DNA of 64,000 nucleotides from Thauera aromatica_A. Its GTDB lineage: Bacteria > Pseudomonadota > Gammaproteobacteria > Burkholderiales > Rhodocyclaceae. The notes under the pieces were generated by a model that was not told the origin of the DNA, did not search any database, and was given only the letters and a program-made list of their open reading frames with translations. This document shows, in pieces, positions 7,357 to 15,264 of this stretch. The stretch's first letter is position 1; each line of letters begins with the position of its first letter. The stretch is from NCBI RefSeq assembly GCF_023093595.1, contig NZ_JALLIK010000107.1, positions 138,805-202,804 on the forward strand, written 5' to 3'. Position numbers and translations under genes: made by a program.

Positions 7357-9068
7357 GCCCCGCCACCCCCCGCATCCAGCCCCGCGCCGTGCCGCAGCGC
7401 GCCTTCGACCGCCTCGCCGACGCCGGCCTGCATCCGCTGCTCGCCCGCCTCTACGCCGCGCGCGGCATCACCCGCGCCGACGAGCTCGACACCGCGCTGA
7501 AGAACCTGCTGCCGCCCGAGGCCCTCAGAGGCACCGGCGAAGCGGCGCAGCTGCTCGCCGACGCGATCGAGGCCGGCGCACGCCTGGTCATCGTCGCCGA
7601 CTACGACTGCGACGGTGCCACCGCCTGTGCGGTCGGCATGCGCGCGCTGCGCGCCTTCGGCGCCGACGTGCACTATCTGGTGCCCGACCGCATCACCCTC
7701 GGCTACGGCCTCACTCCGGCGATGGTGGACATCGCCGCGCGGCTCGAGCCCGACGTGCTCATCACCGTCGACAACGGCATCGCCAGCGTCGAAGGCATCG
7801 CCGCCGCGCGCGCCCACGGCATGGCGACCGTGATCACCGACCACCACCTGCCCGGCGACGTCCTCCCCGCGGCCGACGTCATCGTCAATCCGAACCAGCC
7901 CGGCTGCGACTTCCCGAGCAAGGCGCTGGCCGGCGTGGGCGCGATGTTCTACACCATGCTCGCGCTGCGCGCCGAGCTGCGCGAGCGCGGGGCGTTTGCC
8001 GGCGGCAAGGAGCCCAACCTCGCCGCGCTGCTCGACCTGGTCGCGCTCGGCACCGTCGCCGACGTCGTCAAGCTCGACCGCAACAACCGCATCCTCGTCG
8101 CCCAGGGCCTCGCCCGGATGCGCGCCGGCCGCCTGCAGCCGGGCATCCGCGCCCTGTTCGCCCTCGCCGGGCGCGACCCGGCGCGCGCCAGCACGACCGA
8201 CCTCGGCTTCATGATCGGCCCGCGCCTGAACGCCGCCGGGCGGCTATCGGACATGAGCCTGGGGATCGAATGCCTGATCACCGACGACCCGGGGCGGGCG
8301 ATGAACATCGCCCAGGTGCTCGACCGCCTCAACCGCGAACGCCGCACGATCGAAGCCGGCATGCAGGAAGAAGCACTGCTACGGCTGGCGGGAATCAATG
8401 GCGAAGTGAGCGCCGGCAACCGCGCCACCATCGCCCTGTTCGAGCCCGACTGGCACCAGGGCGTGATCGGCATCGTTGCCGGCCGCATCAAGGAACGCCT
8501 GCACCGGCCCACGATCGCCTTCGCCCGCGCCGCCGACGGCGAGCTCAAGGGTTCCGGGCGCTCGATTCCCGGTCTGCACCTGCGCGACGCGCTCGACCTG
8601 GTGACCAAGCGCCACCCCGACCTCGTTCTGCGCTTCGGCGGCCACGCCATGGCCGCCGGACTCACCATCCGCGAGAGCGAACTGGCCGACTTCGACGCCG
8701 CCTTCGAGGAGGTCGTCGGCGAGCTGATCGCCCCCGCCGACCTGCAGCGCCGCATCGACACCGACGGCAGCCTCGAGTCCGGCTACTTCGCCCTCGATGC
8801 GGTGCGCATGCTGGAAGCGGAAATCTGGGGGCAGGACTTCCCCGCCCCGCTGTTCGACGACGTCTTCCGCGTCGAACGCCAGCGCCTGCTGAAAGATCGC
8901 CACCTCAAGCTCGAGCTGTCGCGCAGCGGCGTCCGCCATGAGGCGATCCGCTTCAACCACGCCGACGGCGCCGCCGCCCAGATCCACGCCGCCTACCGGC
9001 TCGGGATCAACGAATACAACGGCGTCAGCAGCGTGCAGCTGATGCTGGAGCACTTCGAAGCCGCCTGA
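7353..9068 (+). CDS. recJ: single-stranded-DNA 5'-3' exonuclease RecJ
   Basis: RecJ degrades 5' single-stranded ends during recombinational and mismatch repair. The 571-residue length matches the family. The DHH phosphoesterase motifs are present: VADYDCDGATA near residue 75, TVDNGIAS near 135, and TDHHLPGD near 160, which carry the metal-binding aspartates and histidines. The DHHA1 region follows (LMIGPRLNAAGRLSD; later GSGRSIPGLHLRDAL and RFGGHAMAAGLT), then the C-terminal OB-like domain. The ATG overlaps the upstream stop codon in ATGA. The longer ORF that begins at 6537 only reads backwards through the preceding gene in another frame. Confidence 0.97.
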   Translation: MSPATPRIQPRAVPQRAFDRLADAGLHPLLARLYAARGITRADELDTALKNLLPPEALRGTGEAAQLLADAIEAGARLVIVADYDCDGATACAVGMRALRAFGADVHYLVPDRITLGYGLTPAMVDIAARLEPDVLITVDNGIASVEGIAAARAHGMATVITDHHLPGDVLPAADVIVNPNQPGCDFPSKALAGVGAMFYTMLALRAELRERGAFAGGKEPNLAALLDLVALGTVADVVKLDRNNRILVAQGLARMRAGRLQPGIRALFALAGRDPARASTTDLGFMIGPRLNAAGRLSDMSLGIECLITDDPGRAMNIAQVLDRLNRERRTIEAGMQEEALLRLAGINGEVSAGNRATIALFEPDWHQGVIGIVAGRIKERLHRPTIAFARAADGELKGSGRSIPGLHLRDALDLVTKRHPDLVLRFGGHAMAAGLTIRESELADFDAAFEEVVGELIAPADLQRRIDTDGSLESGYFALDAVRMLEAEIWGQDFPAPLFDDVFRVERQRLLKDRHLKLELSRSGVRHEAIRFNHADGAAAQIHAAYRLGINEYNGVSSVQLMLEHFEAA

Positions 9069-9153
9069 GTGCGCCACGGCGCCGCAACGGCGCCATCCGT
9101 TCCGTTCCACCCCCGCGTTCGCCGATGGGCAGGCCGCAGTCCGCCAGGACTGC

Positions 9154-9237
9154 CGCTTGCCGCTTGCCGCTTGCCGCTTGCCGCTTGCGGCTTGCGGCTT
9201 GCGGCTTGCGGCTTGCGGCTTGCGGCTTGCGGCTTGC
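9154..9237 (+). repeat. heptamer tandem repeat, 12 copies
   Basis: Five copies of CGCTTGC (9154-9188) are followed without a break by seven copies of GGCTTGC (9189-9237), 84 bases in all, in the gap between recJ and ompW. The units differ only at the first base, and the two variants are separated in blocks, as expected from slipped-strand expansion. No gene reads through it convincingly; the in-frame peptides on either strand are artefacts of the repeat. It sits about 75-155 bases upstream of the FNR boxes of ompW. Confidence 0.9.
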
Positions 9238-9310
9238 GGTGCAGCATCGTCGAAACACCGCTTCTGCAGTCAATATGATCACAACATGACGCATCGCACG
9301 ATCAATATTA

Positions 9311-9324
9311 TTGATCTCAATCAA
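9311..9324. promoter_or_regulatory. FNR/Anr box 1 upstream of ompW
   Basis: The sequence TTGATCTCAATCAA matches the FNR/Anr consensus TTGAT-N4-ATCAA at every defined position. It overlaps a longer palindrome (GATCAATATTATTGATC, 9300-9316). Its centre is 33 bases, about three helical turns, upstream of a second perfect box. Confidence 0.8.
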
Positions 9325-9343
9325 TCTTTTAACTCACACACCC

Positions 9344-9357
9344 TTGATTTGGATCAA
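9344..9357. promoter_or_regulatory. FNR/Anr box 2 upstream of ompW
   Basis: TTGATTTGGATCAA is a second perfect TTGAT-N4-ATCAA site, centred at 9350.5. A class-II FNR promoter with this box at -41.5 would start near 9392, which fits a -10-like TAGCAT at 9379-9384 and a start codon at 9425. This predicts oxygen-controlled activation of ompW. Confidence 0.8.
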
Positions 9358-9378
9358 ATCCAGGCTTCCCTGTCGTCA

Positions 9379-9384
9379 TAGCAT
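9379..9384 (+). promoter_or_regulatory. candidate -10 element of the ompW promoter
   Basis: TAGCAT (four of six matches to TATAAT) lies at the distance expected for a class-II promoter activated from FNR box 2. No good -35 hexamer is present, which is usual for FNR-dependent promoters. Confidence 0.4.
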
Positions 9385-9424
9385 GAGCGAACCCAGGATT
9401 TTTCACTCGCTCAGGAAGCTCAAA

Positions 9425-10096
9425 ATGAAAACAAGCGCCCTTCTCTCTTCTGCCCTTGCACTCACCCTCGCCAGCCCGCTGGCAATGGCGCACAAGGAAG
9501 GCGATTTCATCGTGCGCGCCGGCGCCGCAGTGGTCGCCCCGCAGGACGACAGTTCCGCCGTCCGGGTCAATGGCAGCGCGGTGCCCGGCAGCAAGGCGAC
9601 GATCGACAACAACACCCAGCTCGGCCTGACCCTGAGCTACATGCTGACCGACCACATCGGCATCGAACTGCTCGCGGCCACCCCGTTCAAGCACCAGGTC
9701 AAGGTCTCCGGCGTTGCCCCCGGCATCGACGGCAGGCTGGCCGAGTTCAAGCACCTGCCGCCGACCCTGTCGCTGCAGTATTTCCCGCTGGCGCCGGACT
9801 CGAAGTGGCAGCCCTACATCGGCGCCGGGATCAACTACACCCGGTTTTTCGACGAAGGCTTCAGCCGCGCACAGCGCGCCAACGGCTTTTCCGGCCTGGA
9901 ACTGGACGAGTCCTGGGGCCTGTCGCTGCAGCTCGGCACCGACTACATGCTCACCGACCGGCTGATGGTCAACGCCGCGCTGTGGTACGTGGACATCGAC
10001 ACCACCGCCACCGCCAGGCTCGGCACCAGCAAGGTCGCGGTCGACGTCGATGTGGCCCCGTGGGTGTTCATGGTCGGCCTCGGCTACCGCTTCTGA
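9425..10096 (+). CDS. ompW: OmpW-family outer-membrane protein
   Basis: This 223-residue protein has a signal peptide (MKTSALLSSALALTLASPLAMA) and then an eight-stranded beta-barrel of the OmpW family. Typical segments are EGDFIVRAGAAVVAPQDDS at the mature N-terminus, TLSYML followed by GIELLAATPFKH, LPPTLSLQYFPL, YIGAGINYT and the C-terminal strand GLGYRF ending in phenylalanine, the usual barrel-assembly signal. OmpW proteins form small hydrophobic channels. AGGAAG lies 7 bases before the ATG; upstream in-frame starts lie in promoter DNA. Two perfect FNR boxes precede it, consistent with reports of FNR- or ANR-controlled ompW in other proteobacteria. It is a single gene with its own terminator. 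Confidence 0.93.
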   Translation: MKTSALLSSALALTLASPLAMAHKEGDFIVRAGAAVVAPQDDSSAVRVNGSAVPGSKATIDNNTQLGLTLSYMLTDHIGIELLAATPFKHQVKVSGVAPGIDGRLAEFKHLPPTLSLQYFPLAPDSKWQPYIGAGINYTRFFDEGFSRAQRANGFSGLELDESWGLSLQLGTDYMLTDRLMVNAALWYVDIDTTATARLGTSKVAVDVDVAPWVFMVGLGYRF

Positions 10097-10140
10097 GCGC
10101 CCGGCCGCTGCGGCGGCGATGCGCGGCCGATCCCTCCTGT

Positions 10141-10165
10141 GCGACCCTCCGGGGTCGCTTTTTTT
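10141..10165 (+). terminator. intrinsic terminator after ompW
   Basis: A 7-base-pair stem (GCGACCC, 10141-10147, pairing with GGGTCGC, 10152-10158) with a 4-base loop is followed directly by seven Ts (10159-10165). The rest of the 325-base gap (10166-10421) before the dehydrogenase genes shows no further structure I can name. Confidence 0.85.
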
Positions 10166-10421
10166 GCGCCCGCATCGAGCGCTGCGACCGCCCCCGCGGC
10201 ACTCCGAACGCATCGCACTTTATCGGTCCGGCTTGCACCGGAGCGGGAACATCGCCGCGGCAAGACGTTCCAAATATGCAAACGGCGGCACTGACGGATG
10301 ACGAGAACCGCCCGACACACCTGCCGGCAAGGCCTCAACACCACTTGCACGGCGGGCCGCAACCGAAACCGCACCACCCCGGGCACCTGCGCACCACGCT
10401 CGACCTGAAAGGGAGACTGCG

Positions 10422-11519
10422 ATGAGCACCGTCGCGCGTTTTCACATCGAACATGTCCGCCTGATCGACACCGAAGGCGAAGCCCTTGCGCCGCTGCCCG
10501 CGTTCGCACGCGACCCGGCCGCCCTCGTCCCCCTCTACCGTGCGATGTACCTGACGCGCACGTTCGACGCCAAGGCGATCGCCCTGCAGCGCACCGGCAA
10601 GCTCGGCACCTTCGCTTCGGCGCTCGGCCAGGAAGCGGTCGGCGTCGGTGTCGCCGCGGCGATGGACGCCGCGGACGTGCTGCTGCCGTCCTACCGCGAA
10701 CATGCAGCCCAGCTCGTGCGCGGCGTGAAAGTCGAGGAAAGCCTGCGCTACTGGGGTGGCGACGAGCGCGGCTGCGACTTCTCCGGACCACGCAGCGACT
10801 TCCCCAACTGCGTGCCGATCGCCACCCAGGTCTGCCACGCCGCCGGCGCCGCCTATGCTTTCAAGCTGCGCGGCGAAGCGCGCGTGGCGGTGTGCTTCAT
10901 GGGCGACGGCGCCACCTCCAAGGGCGATTTCTACGAAGGGATGAACTTCGCCGCGGTGTGGAACGCGCCGATGGTGCTGGTAGTCAGCAATAACCAGTGG
11001 GCGATCTCGCTGCCGCGCAGCGCACAGAGCGCCACTGCGACGCTGGCGCAGAAGGCGATCGCAGCCGGCATCGACGGCATCCAGGTCGATGGCAACGACG
11101 TCGTCGCCGTGCACCACGTCGCCCGCGAGGCGATCGAGCGCGCGCGCAGCGGCGGCGGGCCGACCCTGATCGAGGCCCTGACCTACCGCCTCGGCGACCA
11201 CACCACCGCCGACGACGCCTCGCGCTACCGCGACCCCGCGCTGGTGCAGGAACAATGGGCGCTCGAGCCGATCGCCCGCCTGCGCAAGCACCTCCTGCAC
11301 CTGGGCGCATGGAGCAAGGAGCAGGAAGAAGCGCTCGCCCACGAATGCACCGAAACGGTCAACGCCGCGGTCGAAGCCTATCTCGCCACCCCGCCCCCGG
11401 ACACCGCGGCGATGTTCGACTACCTTTACGCCACCTTGCCCGCCGCCTTGCAGGGACAACGCGCCAGCGCGCTGCGCTTTGCGCCGCACGACGGCGGGGA
11501 CAGCGGCAAATCGCCTTGA
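10422..11519 (+). CDS. pdhA: 2-oxoacid (pyruvate-type) dehydrogenase E1 alpha
   Basis: This 365-residue E1 alpha subunit, with E1 beta, decarboxylates a 2-oxoacid on thiamine diphosphate and transfers the acyl group to the lipoyl arm of E2. The ThDP motif is visible as GDGATSKGDFYEGMNFA, ending in VVSNNQWAIS (about residues 165-195). The N-terminal MYLTRTFDAKAIALQRTGK and the phosphorylation-loop-like YRLGDHTTADDASRYR (about 255-270) are typical. Length and sequence favour the Bacillus/Thermus-type pyruvate enzyme over the longer branched-chain E1 alpha, but substrate cannot be decided from sequence alone. A good ribosome site (GGGAG) precedes the ATG. It is the first of three genes for E1alpha-E1beta-E2; no E3 gene is present in the window. 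Confidence 0.85.
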   Translation: MSTVARFHIEHVRLIDTEGEALAPLPAFARDPAALVPLYRAMYLTRTFDAKAIALQRTGKLGTFASALGQEAVGVGVAAAMDAADVLLPSYREHAAQLVRGVKVEESLRYWGGDERGCDFSGPRSDFPNCVPIATQVCHAAGAAYAFKLRGEARVAVCFMGDGATSKGDFYEGMNFAAVWNAPMVLVVSNNQWAISLPRSAQSATATLAQKAIAAGIDGIQVDGNDVVAVHHVAREAIERARSGGGPTLIEALTYRLGDHTTADDASRYRDPALVQEQWALEPIARLRKHLLHLGAWSKEQEEALAHECTETVNAAVEAYLATPPPDTAAMFDYLYATLPAALQGQRASALRFAPHDGGDSGKSP

Positions 11520-11585
11520 GCGGGGCCGCCATGCGGCTCCGGCATCGCCCGGACAATCGACTCATCGACACGCGCGGAGGGGAAC

Positions 11586-12569
11586 ATGGCTGAGCTCAAT
11601 CTTGTGGAAGCAGTCAACCAGGCGCTCGCCCACGCCCTCGCCCACGACCCCGCGGTGGTGCTGCTGGGCGAGGACATCGGCGCCAACGGCGGCGTGTTCC
11701 GCGCCACCCTCGGCCTGCAGCAGCGCTTCGGCGCGGAGCGGGTGATCGACACCCCGCTCGCCGAAACGGCGATCGCCGGCACCGCCGTGGGGATGGCGGC
11801 GATGGGGCTGAAGCCGGTGGCCGAGATCCAGTTTTCCGGCTTCCTCTACCCGGCGCTGGATCACCTGATCAACCACGCCTCGCGCCTGCGCAACCGCAGC
11901 CGCGGGCGGCTGTCCTGCCCGCTGGTGCTGCGCACCCCCTGCGGCGCCGGCATCCACGCCCCCGAGCACCACTCCGAAAGCCCCGAGGCGATGCTTGCCC
12001 ACGTCCCCGGCCTGCGCGTGGTGATGCCGTCCTCGCCGGCACGCGCCTACGGCCTGCTGCTGGCCGCGATCCGCGACCCCGACCCAGTGATCTTTCTCGA
12101 GCCGACGCGGCTCTACCGCCTGTTCCGCCAGGACGTCGCCGACGACGGCGAGGCCCTGCCGCTGGACGTGTGCTTCACCCTGCGCGGCGGCACCGATCTC
12201 ACCCTGGTGAGCTGGGGAGCGATGATGCACGAGACCGAGGCCGCCGCCGACGCCCTCGCCGCCGAGGGGGTGATGGCCGAAGTGATCGACCTCGCCACCC
12301 TCAAGCCGCTCGACATGGCGACCATCCTCGAGTCGGTGGCGCGCACCGGGCGCTGCGTGATCGTCCATGAAGCCGCGCGCACCGCCGGGCTCGGCGCCGA
12401 GATCGCCGCCGGCCTCGCCGAGGAAGGCCTGTATTCCCTGCTCGCTCCGGTGCAGCGTGTCACCGGCTACGACACCGTGATCCCGCTCGCGCGGCTCGAA
12501 CAGCAGTACCTGCCGAGCGTGGCGCGCATCGTCGCCGCGGCGCGGCGCACCCTGGAGGAGGCATCATGA
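11586..12569 (+). CDS. pdhB: 2-oxoacid (pyruvate-type) dehydrogenase E1 beta
   Basis: This 327-residue E1 beta subunit forms the alpha2beta2 decarboxylase with the preceding gene. Family landmarks are VLLGEDIGANGGVFRAT (about residues 25-41), DTPLAETAIAGTAVGMA (about 55-72, with the glutamate that activates ThDP), the helix PVAEIQFSGFLYPALD, and EVIDLATLKPLDM in the C-terminal transketolase domain. GGAGGGG lies just before the ATG. The gap from E1 alpha is 66 bases and the stop overlaps the E2 start as ATGA, so E1 beta and E2 are translationally coupled. Confidence 0.88.
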   Translation: MAELNLVEAVNQALAHALAHDPAVVLLGEDIGANGGVFRATLGLQQRFGAERVIDTPLAETAIAGTAVGMAAMGLKPVAEIQFSGFLYPALDHLINHASRLRNRSRGRLSCPLVLRTPCGAGIHAPEHHSESPEAMLAHVPGLRVVMPSSPARAYGLLLAAIRDPDPVIFLEPTRLYRLFRQDVADDGEALPLDVCFTLRGGTDLTLVSWGAMMHETEAAADALAAEGVMAEVIDLATLKPLDMATILESVARTGRCVIVHEAARTAGLGAEIAAGLAEEGLYSLLAPVQRVTGYDTVIPLARLEQQYLPSVARIVAAARRTLEEAS

Positions 12570-13669
12570 AGATCTTCAAGCTGCCCGACCTGGGCGAAGG
12601 CCTGCAGGAGGCCGAAATCGTCGAATGGCACGTCAAGGCCGGCGACGACATCGCCGCCGACCAGCCGCTGGTGTCGGTGGAGACGGCAAAGGCGATCGTC
12701 GAGATTCCCTCGCCGCATTCCGGCCGTATCGTCAAGCTGTACTGCGAGGCCGGCCAGCTCGTCCATGTCGGCGCCCCGCTGGCGGGCTTCGAGGGCGCGG
12801 ACGAGGACGCCGACAGCGGCACCGTGGTGGGCGAAGTGCAGGTCGGCCAGGAAGTCCATGCCGAAGCCCCAGCCGCGATCGGCGCCGGCCCGTCGGCGGT
12901 CCGCGCCACTCCCGCGGTGCGCGCGCTGGCCCGTCAGCTCGGCATCGAACTGGCGATGGTCGCCCCTTCGGGCGCAGACGGCATCATCACCCGCAGCGAC
13001 GTCCAGCGCGCAGCGAAGGAGCTCGCCGCCGCCGGCCCCGCCGAGCCGCTGCGCGGCGTGCGTCGGGCGATGGCGCAGAACATGGCGCTGGCCCAGGCCG
13101 AAGTCGCCGCCGCCACCGTGATCGACGACGCCGACATCCACGCCTGGGCGGCCGACAGCGACATCACGATCCGCCTGGTGCGTGCGCTGGTCGCCGGCTG
13201 CCGCGCCGAGCCCGCGCTCAACGCCTGGTACGACGGCCACTCGATGGGCCTGCGCCGGCTCGAGCGGGTCGACGTCGGCATCGCCGTGGACCTCGCCGAG
13301 GGCCTGTTCGTGCCGGTGCTGCGCGACGTCGCCCAGCGCGACGCCGCCGACCTGCGCCGCGGCCTCGACCGCATGCACGCCGACGTCCTCGCACGCAAGA
13401 TTCCCGCCGAGGAACTGCGCGGGAGCACGATCACGCTGTCGAATTTCGGCATGATCGCGGGCAAGTACGCCGCCCCCGTCGTCGTCCCGCCCACCGTCGC
13501 CATCCTCGGCGCCGGCCGTGCCCACGACCAGGTCGTGGCGGTCGAGGGGGTCGCGGTGGTGCATCGGGTGCTGCCGCTGAGCCTGACCTTCGACCACCGC
13601 GTGGTCACCGGCGGTGAGGCCGGCCGCTTCCTCGCTGCGGTGATCGCCGATCTGCAACGGGCGGACTAA
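12566..13669 (+). CDS. pdhC: dihydrolipoamide acyltransferase (E2) with one lipoyl domain
   Basis: This is a compact 367-residue E2. Order of domains: one lipoyl domain (residues 1-76, with the lipoylated lysine expected at K42 in VETAKAIVE), a short linker, a peripheral subunit-binding domain (about 110-150, RATPAVRALARQLGIEL to DVQRA), then the catalytic acyltransferase domain (about 165-367). The catalytic histidine is H344 in FDHRVVTGG. The usual HXXXDG motif reads HRVVTG here, so the aspartate that normally stabilises the active site is a threonine. I believe this variant also occurs in other short bacterial E2 proteins, so it need not mean inactivity. The start codon overlaps the E1 beta stop. 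Confidence 0.88.
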   Translation: MKIFKLPDLGEGLQEAEIVEWHVKAGDDIAADQPLVSVETAKAIVEIPSPHSGRIVKLYCEAGQLVHVGAPLAGFEGADEDADSGTVVGEVQVGQEVHAEAPAAIGAGPSAVRATPAVRALARQLGIELAMVAPSGADGIITRSDVQRAAKELAAAGPAEPLRGVRRAMAQNMALAQAEVAAATVIDDADIHAWAADSDITIRLVRALVAGCRAEPALNAWYDGHSMGLRRLERVDVGIAVDLAEGLFVPVLRDVAQRDAADLRRGLDRMHADVLARKIPAEELRGSTITLSNFGMIAGKYAAPVVVPPTVAILGAGRAHDQVVAVEGVAVVHRVLPLSLTFDHRVVTGGEAGRFLAAVIADLQRAD

Positions 13670-13881
13670 GGCCGGCCTGGCGCCACCAAGACCCGCTGCG
13701 GGCCTGTCCGGGCCTGCCGCGGGCGGAGCTTTTTCCATCAAGGCGGCGGAAACGGCTTGACGGTGGATCGTCTGTGCACCACTACACATAAGCACACAGG
13801 AGACTGACTTCGCCTCGTGCGCCCTGCACCTGGCCCTGCAATCGGGCGCACGCGGCCCCCTGCACCGCGAGGAGATCGGCA

Positions 13882-15264
13882 ATGAGCGCTCCATCGACGC
13901 CGAGCACCGGGCAAAACCGCATCCTGGCGGCCCTTCCGGCGGCGGACTACGCCCGCCTGGCGGACGATCTCGAACGCGTCACCCTGCCGCTGGGCCACAT
14001 TCTGTATCAGCCGGGCGACGCGCTCGGCTTCGTGTACTTTCCGACCTCCTGCATCGTGTCGCTGGTATTCACGACCGAGGACGGCTCTTCGGCCGAACTG
14101 GCCATGACCGGCTGCGACGGCCTGGTGGGCATTCCGCTGGTGCTGGGCGGCAAGGCGACGACGCACAAGGCGGTCGTCCAGAGCGCGGGCACGGCCTACC
14201 GCGTGCGCGCCGAGGTGATGGCCTGGGAACTCGACCAGCACGGCAACCTGCTGCGCCTGTGCCTGTGCTACACCCAGGCGCTGATGACACAGATGGCGCA
14301 AAGCGTAGTCTGCAACCGGCATCACACCGTGGACCAGCAGCTGTGCCGCTGGCTCCTGCTCAGCCTCGACCAGTTGCCCGGCAATCAGCTCGACATGACG
14401 CAGGAACTGATCGCCAGCATGCTCGGCGTGCGCCGCGAGGCGGTGACCGAAGTCGCCGGGAAACTGCAGGCGGCTGGCCTGCTCCACTATCGCCGCGGAC
14501 ACATCACGGTGACCGACCGCACCGCCCTCGAGGCCCGCACCTGCGAATGCTACCGAGTCGTCCGCACCGAGTACGAGCGCCTCTATCATCTGGCCCCGGC
14601 GAGCCTGCGCTGGGACCGGGCGCGACCAAACCCGGCCACCCTGCGCAAACGTGCCGAAACCCGCCTGCAGCAGGACCGCCCGCCCCTGCCGGATACGCAA
14701 TGGGAAAGCACGCGCCTGCTGCACGAACTGCAGGTTCATCAGATCGAGCTCGAGATGAACAACGAGGAGCTGCGCCACGCCTACGACGAGGCCGATACCC
14801 TCCGCAGGAAATACGCCGACATCTACGACTTCGCACCGCTGGCCTATTTCACCCTCGATGCACAGGGCGTCATCGTCCAGTTCAACCTTGCCGGAGCGAT
14901 CCTGCTCGGCATCCAGCGCTCGCAGACCCGGCCGTATCGCTTCGCCGCCTTCGTCGAGCCGGATTACCTGCCCGTGTTCAACCGCTTCCACGAAGCGGTG
15001 CTGCAGGGCAGGTGCCGGGAACGCTGCAAGCTTCGTCTGACGGCGACCAGCCAGCGTGGCGCGAAGGCGGTCAGCATCGAGGCGGTGGCGGACGAAAGCG
15101 GCCAGGAATGCCGCATGGTGGTGATTGACAGCGGCACGGAAAAACGCGACAAGCAGGCACCGCCCCGACAGGCTGCCGCCTGCCACCACCAGGTATCCAC
15201 CGACCATGCCGCGCACGCCGCCCCGCACACGACCGCACCCCCCGCCCGCCAACGCAGCAGCTGA
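13882..15264 (+). CDS. CRP/FNR-family regulator fused to a PAS domain
   Basis: This 460-residue protein has an N-terminal cyclic-nucleotide-binding-type beta-roll (about residues 15-140, with GHILYQPGDALGFVYFPTSC) and a CRP-type winged helix (about 165-225, with LDMTQELIASMLGVRREAVT as the recognition unit). It lacks the cysteine cluster of FNR. After a coiled segment (LLHELQVHQIELE, about 283-295) comes a PAS domain (about 315-420) and then a disordered alanine- and proline-rich tail. CRP-like regulators of this kind are common, but the C-terminal PAS is unusual. The coil and PAS closely resemble the N-terminus of the GGDEF-EAL protein two genes on. AGGAG precedes the ATG. The last 59 bases overlap the CheB-CheR gene. 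The signal sensed is unknown. Confidence 0.82.
   Translation: MSAPSTPSTGQNRILAALPAADYARLADDLERVTLPLGHILYQPGDALGFVYFPTSCIVSLVFTTEDGSSAELAMTGCDGLVGIPLVLGGKATTHKAVVQSAGTAYRVRAEVMAWELDQHGNLLRLCLCYTQALMTQMAQSVVCNRHHTVDQQLCRWLLLSLDQLPGNQLDMTQELIASMLGVRREAVTEVAGKLQAAGLLHYRRGHITVTDRTALEARTCECYRVVRTEYERLYHLAPASLRWDRARPNPATLRKRAETRLQQDRPPLPDTQWESTRLLHELQVHQIELEMNNEELRHAYDEADTLRRKYADIYDFAPLAYFTLDAQGVIVQFNLAGAILLGIQRSQTRPYRFAAFVEPDYLPVFNRFHEAVLQGRCRERCKLRLTATSQRGAKAVSIEAVADESGQECRMVVIDSGTEKRDKQAPPRQAAACHHQVSTDHAAHAAPHTTAPPARQRSS

Noticed and set aside
9154..9237. CRISPR-like array
   Set aside because: The units are seven bases long, directly adjacent, with no spacers and no cas genes nearby.
8993..9247. 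Minus-strand ORF encoding KPQAASR-type peptide repeats
   Set aside because: The peptide repeat is only the translation of the DNA heptamer array.
13685..13735. Terminator after the E2 gene
   Set aside because: GC-rich inverted segments and five Ts are present, but the stem is short and broken, so I would not call it.
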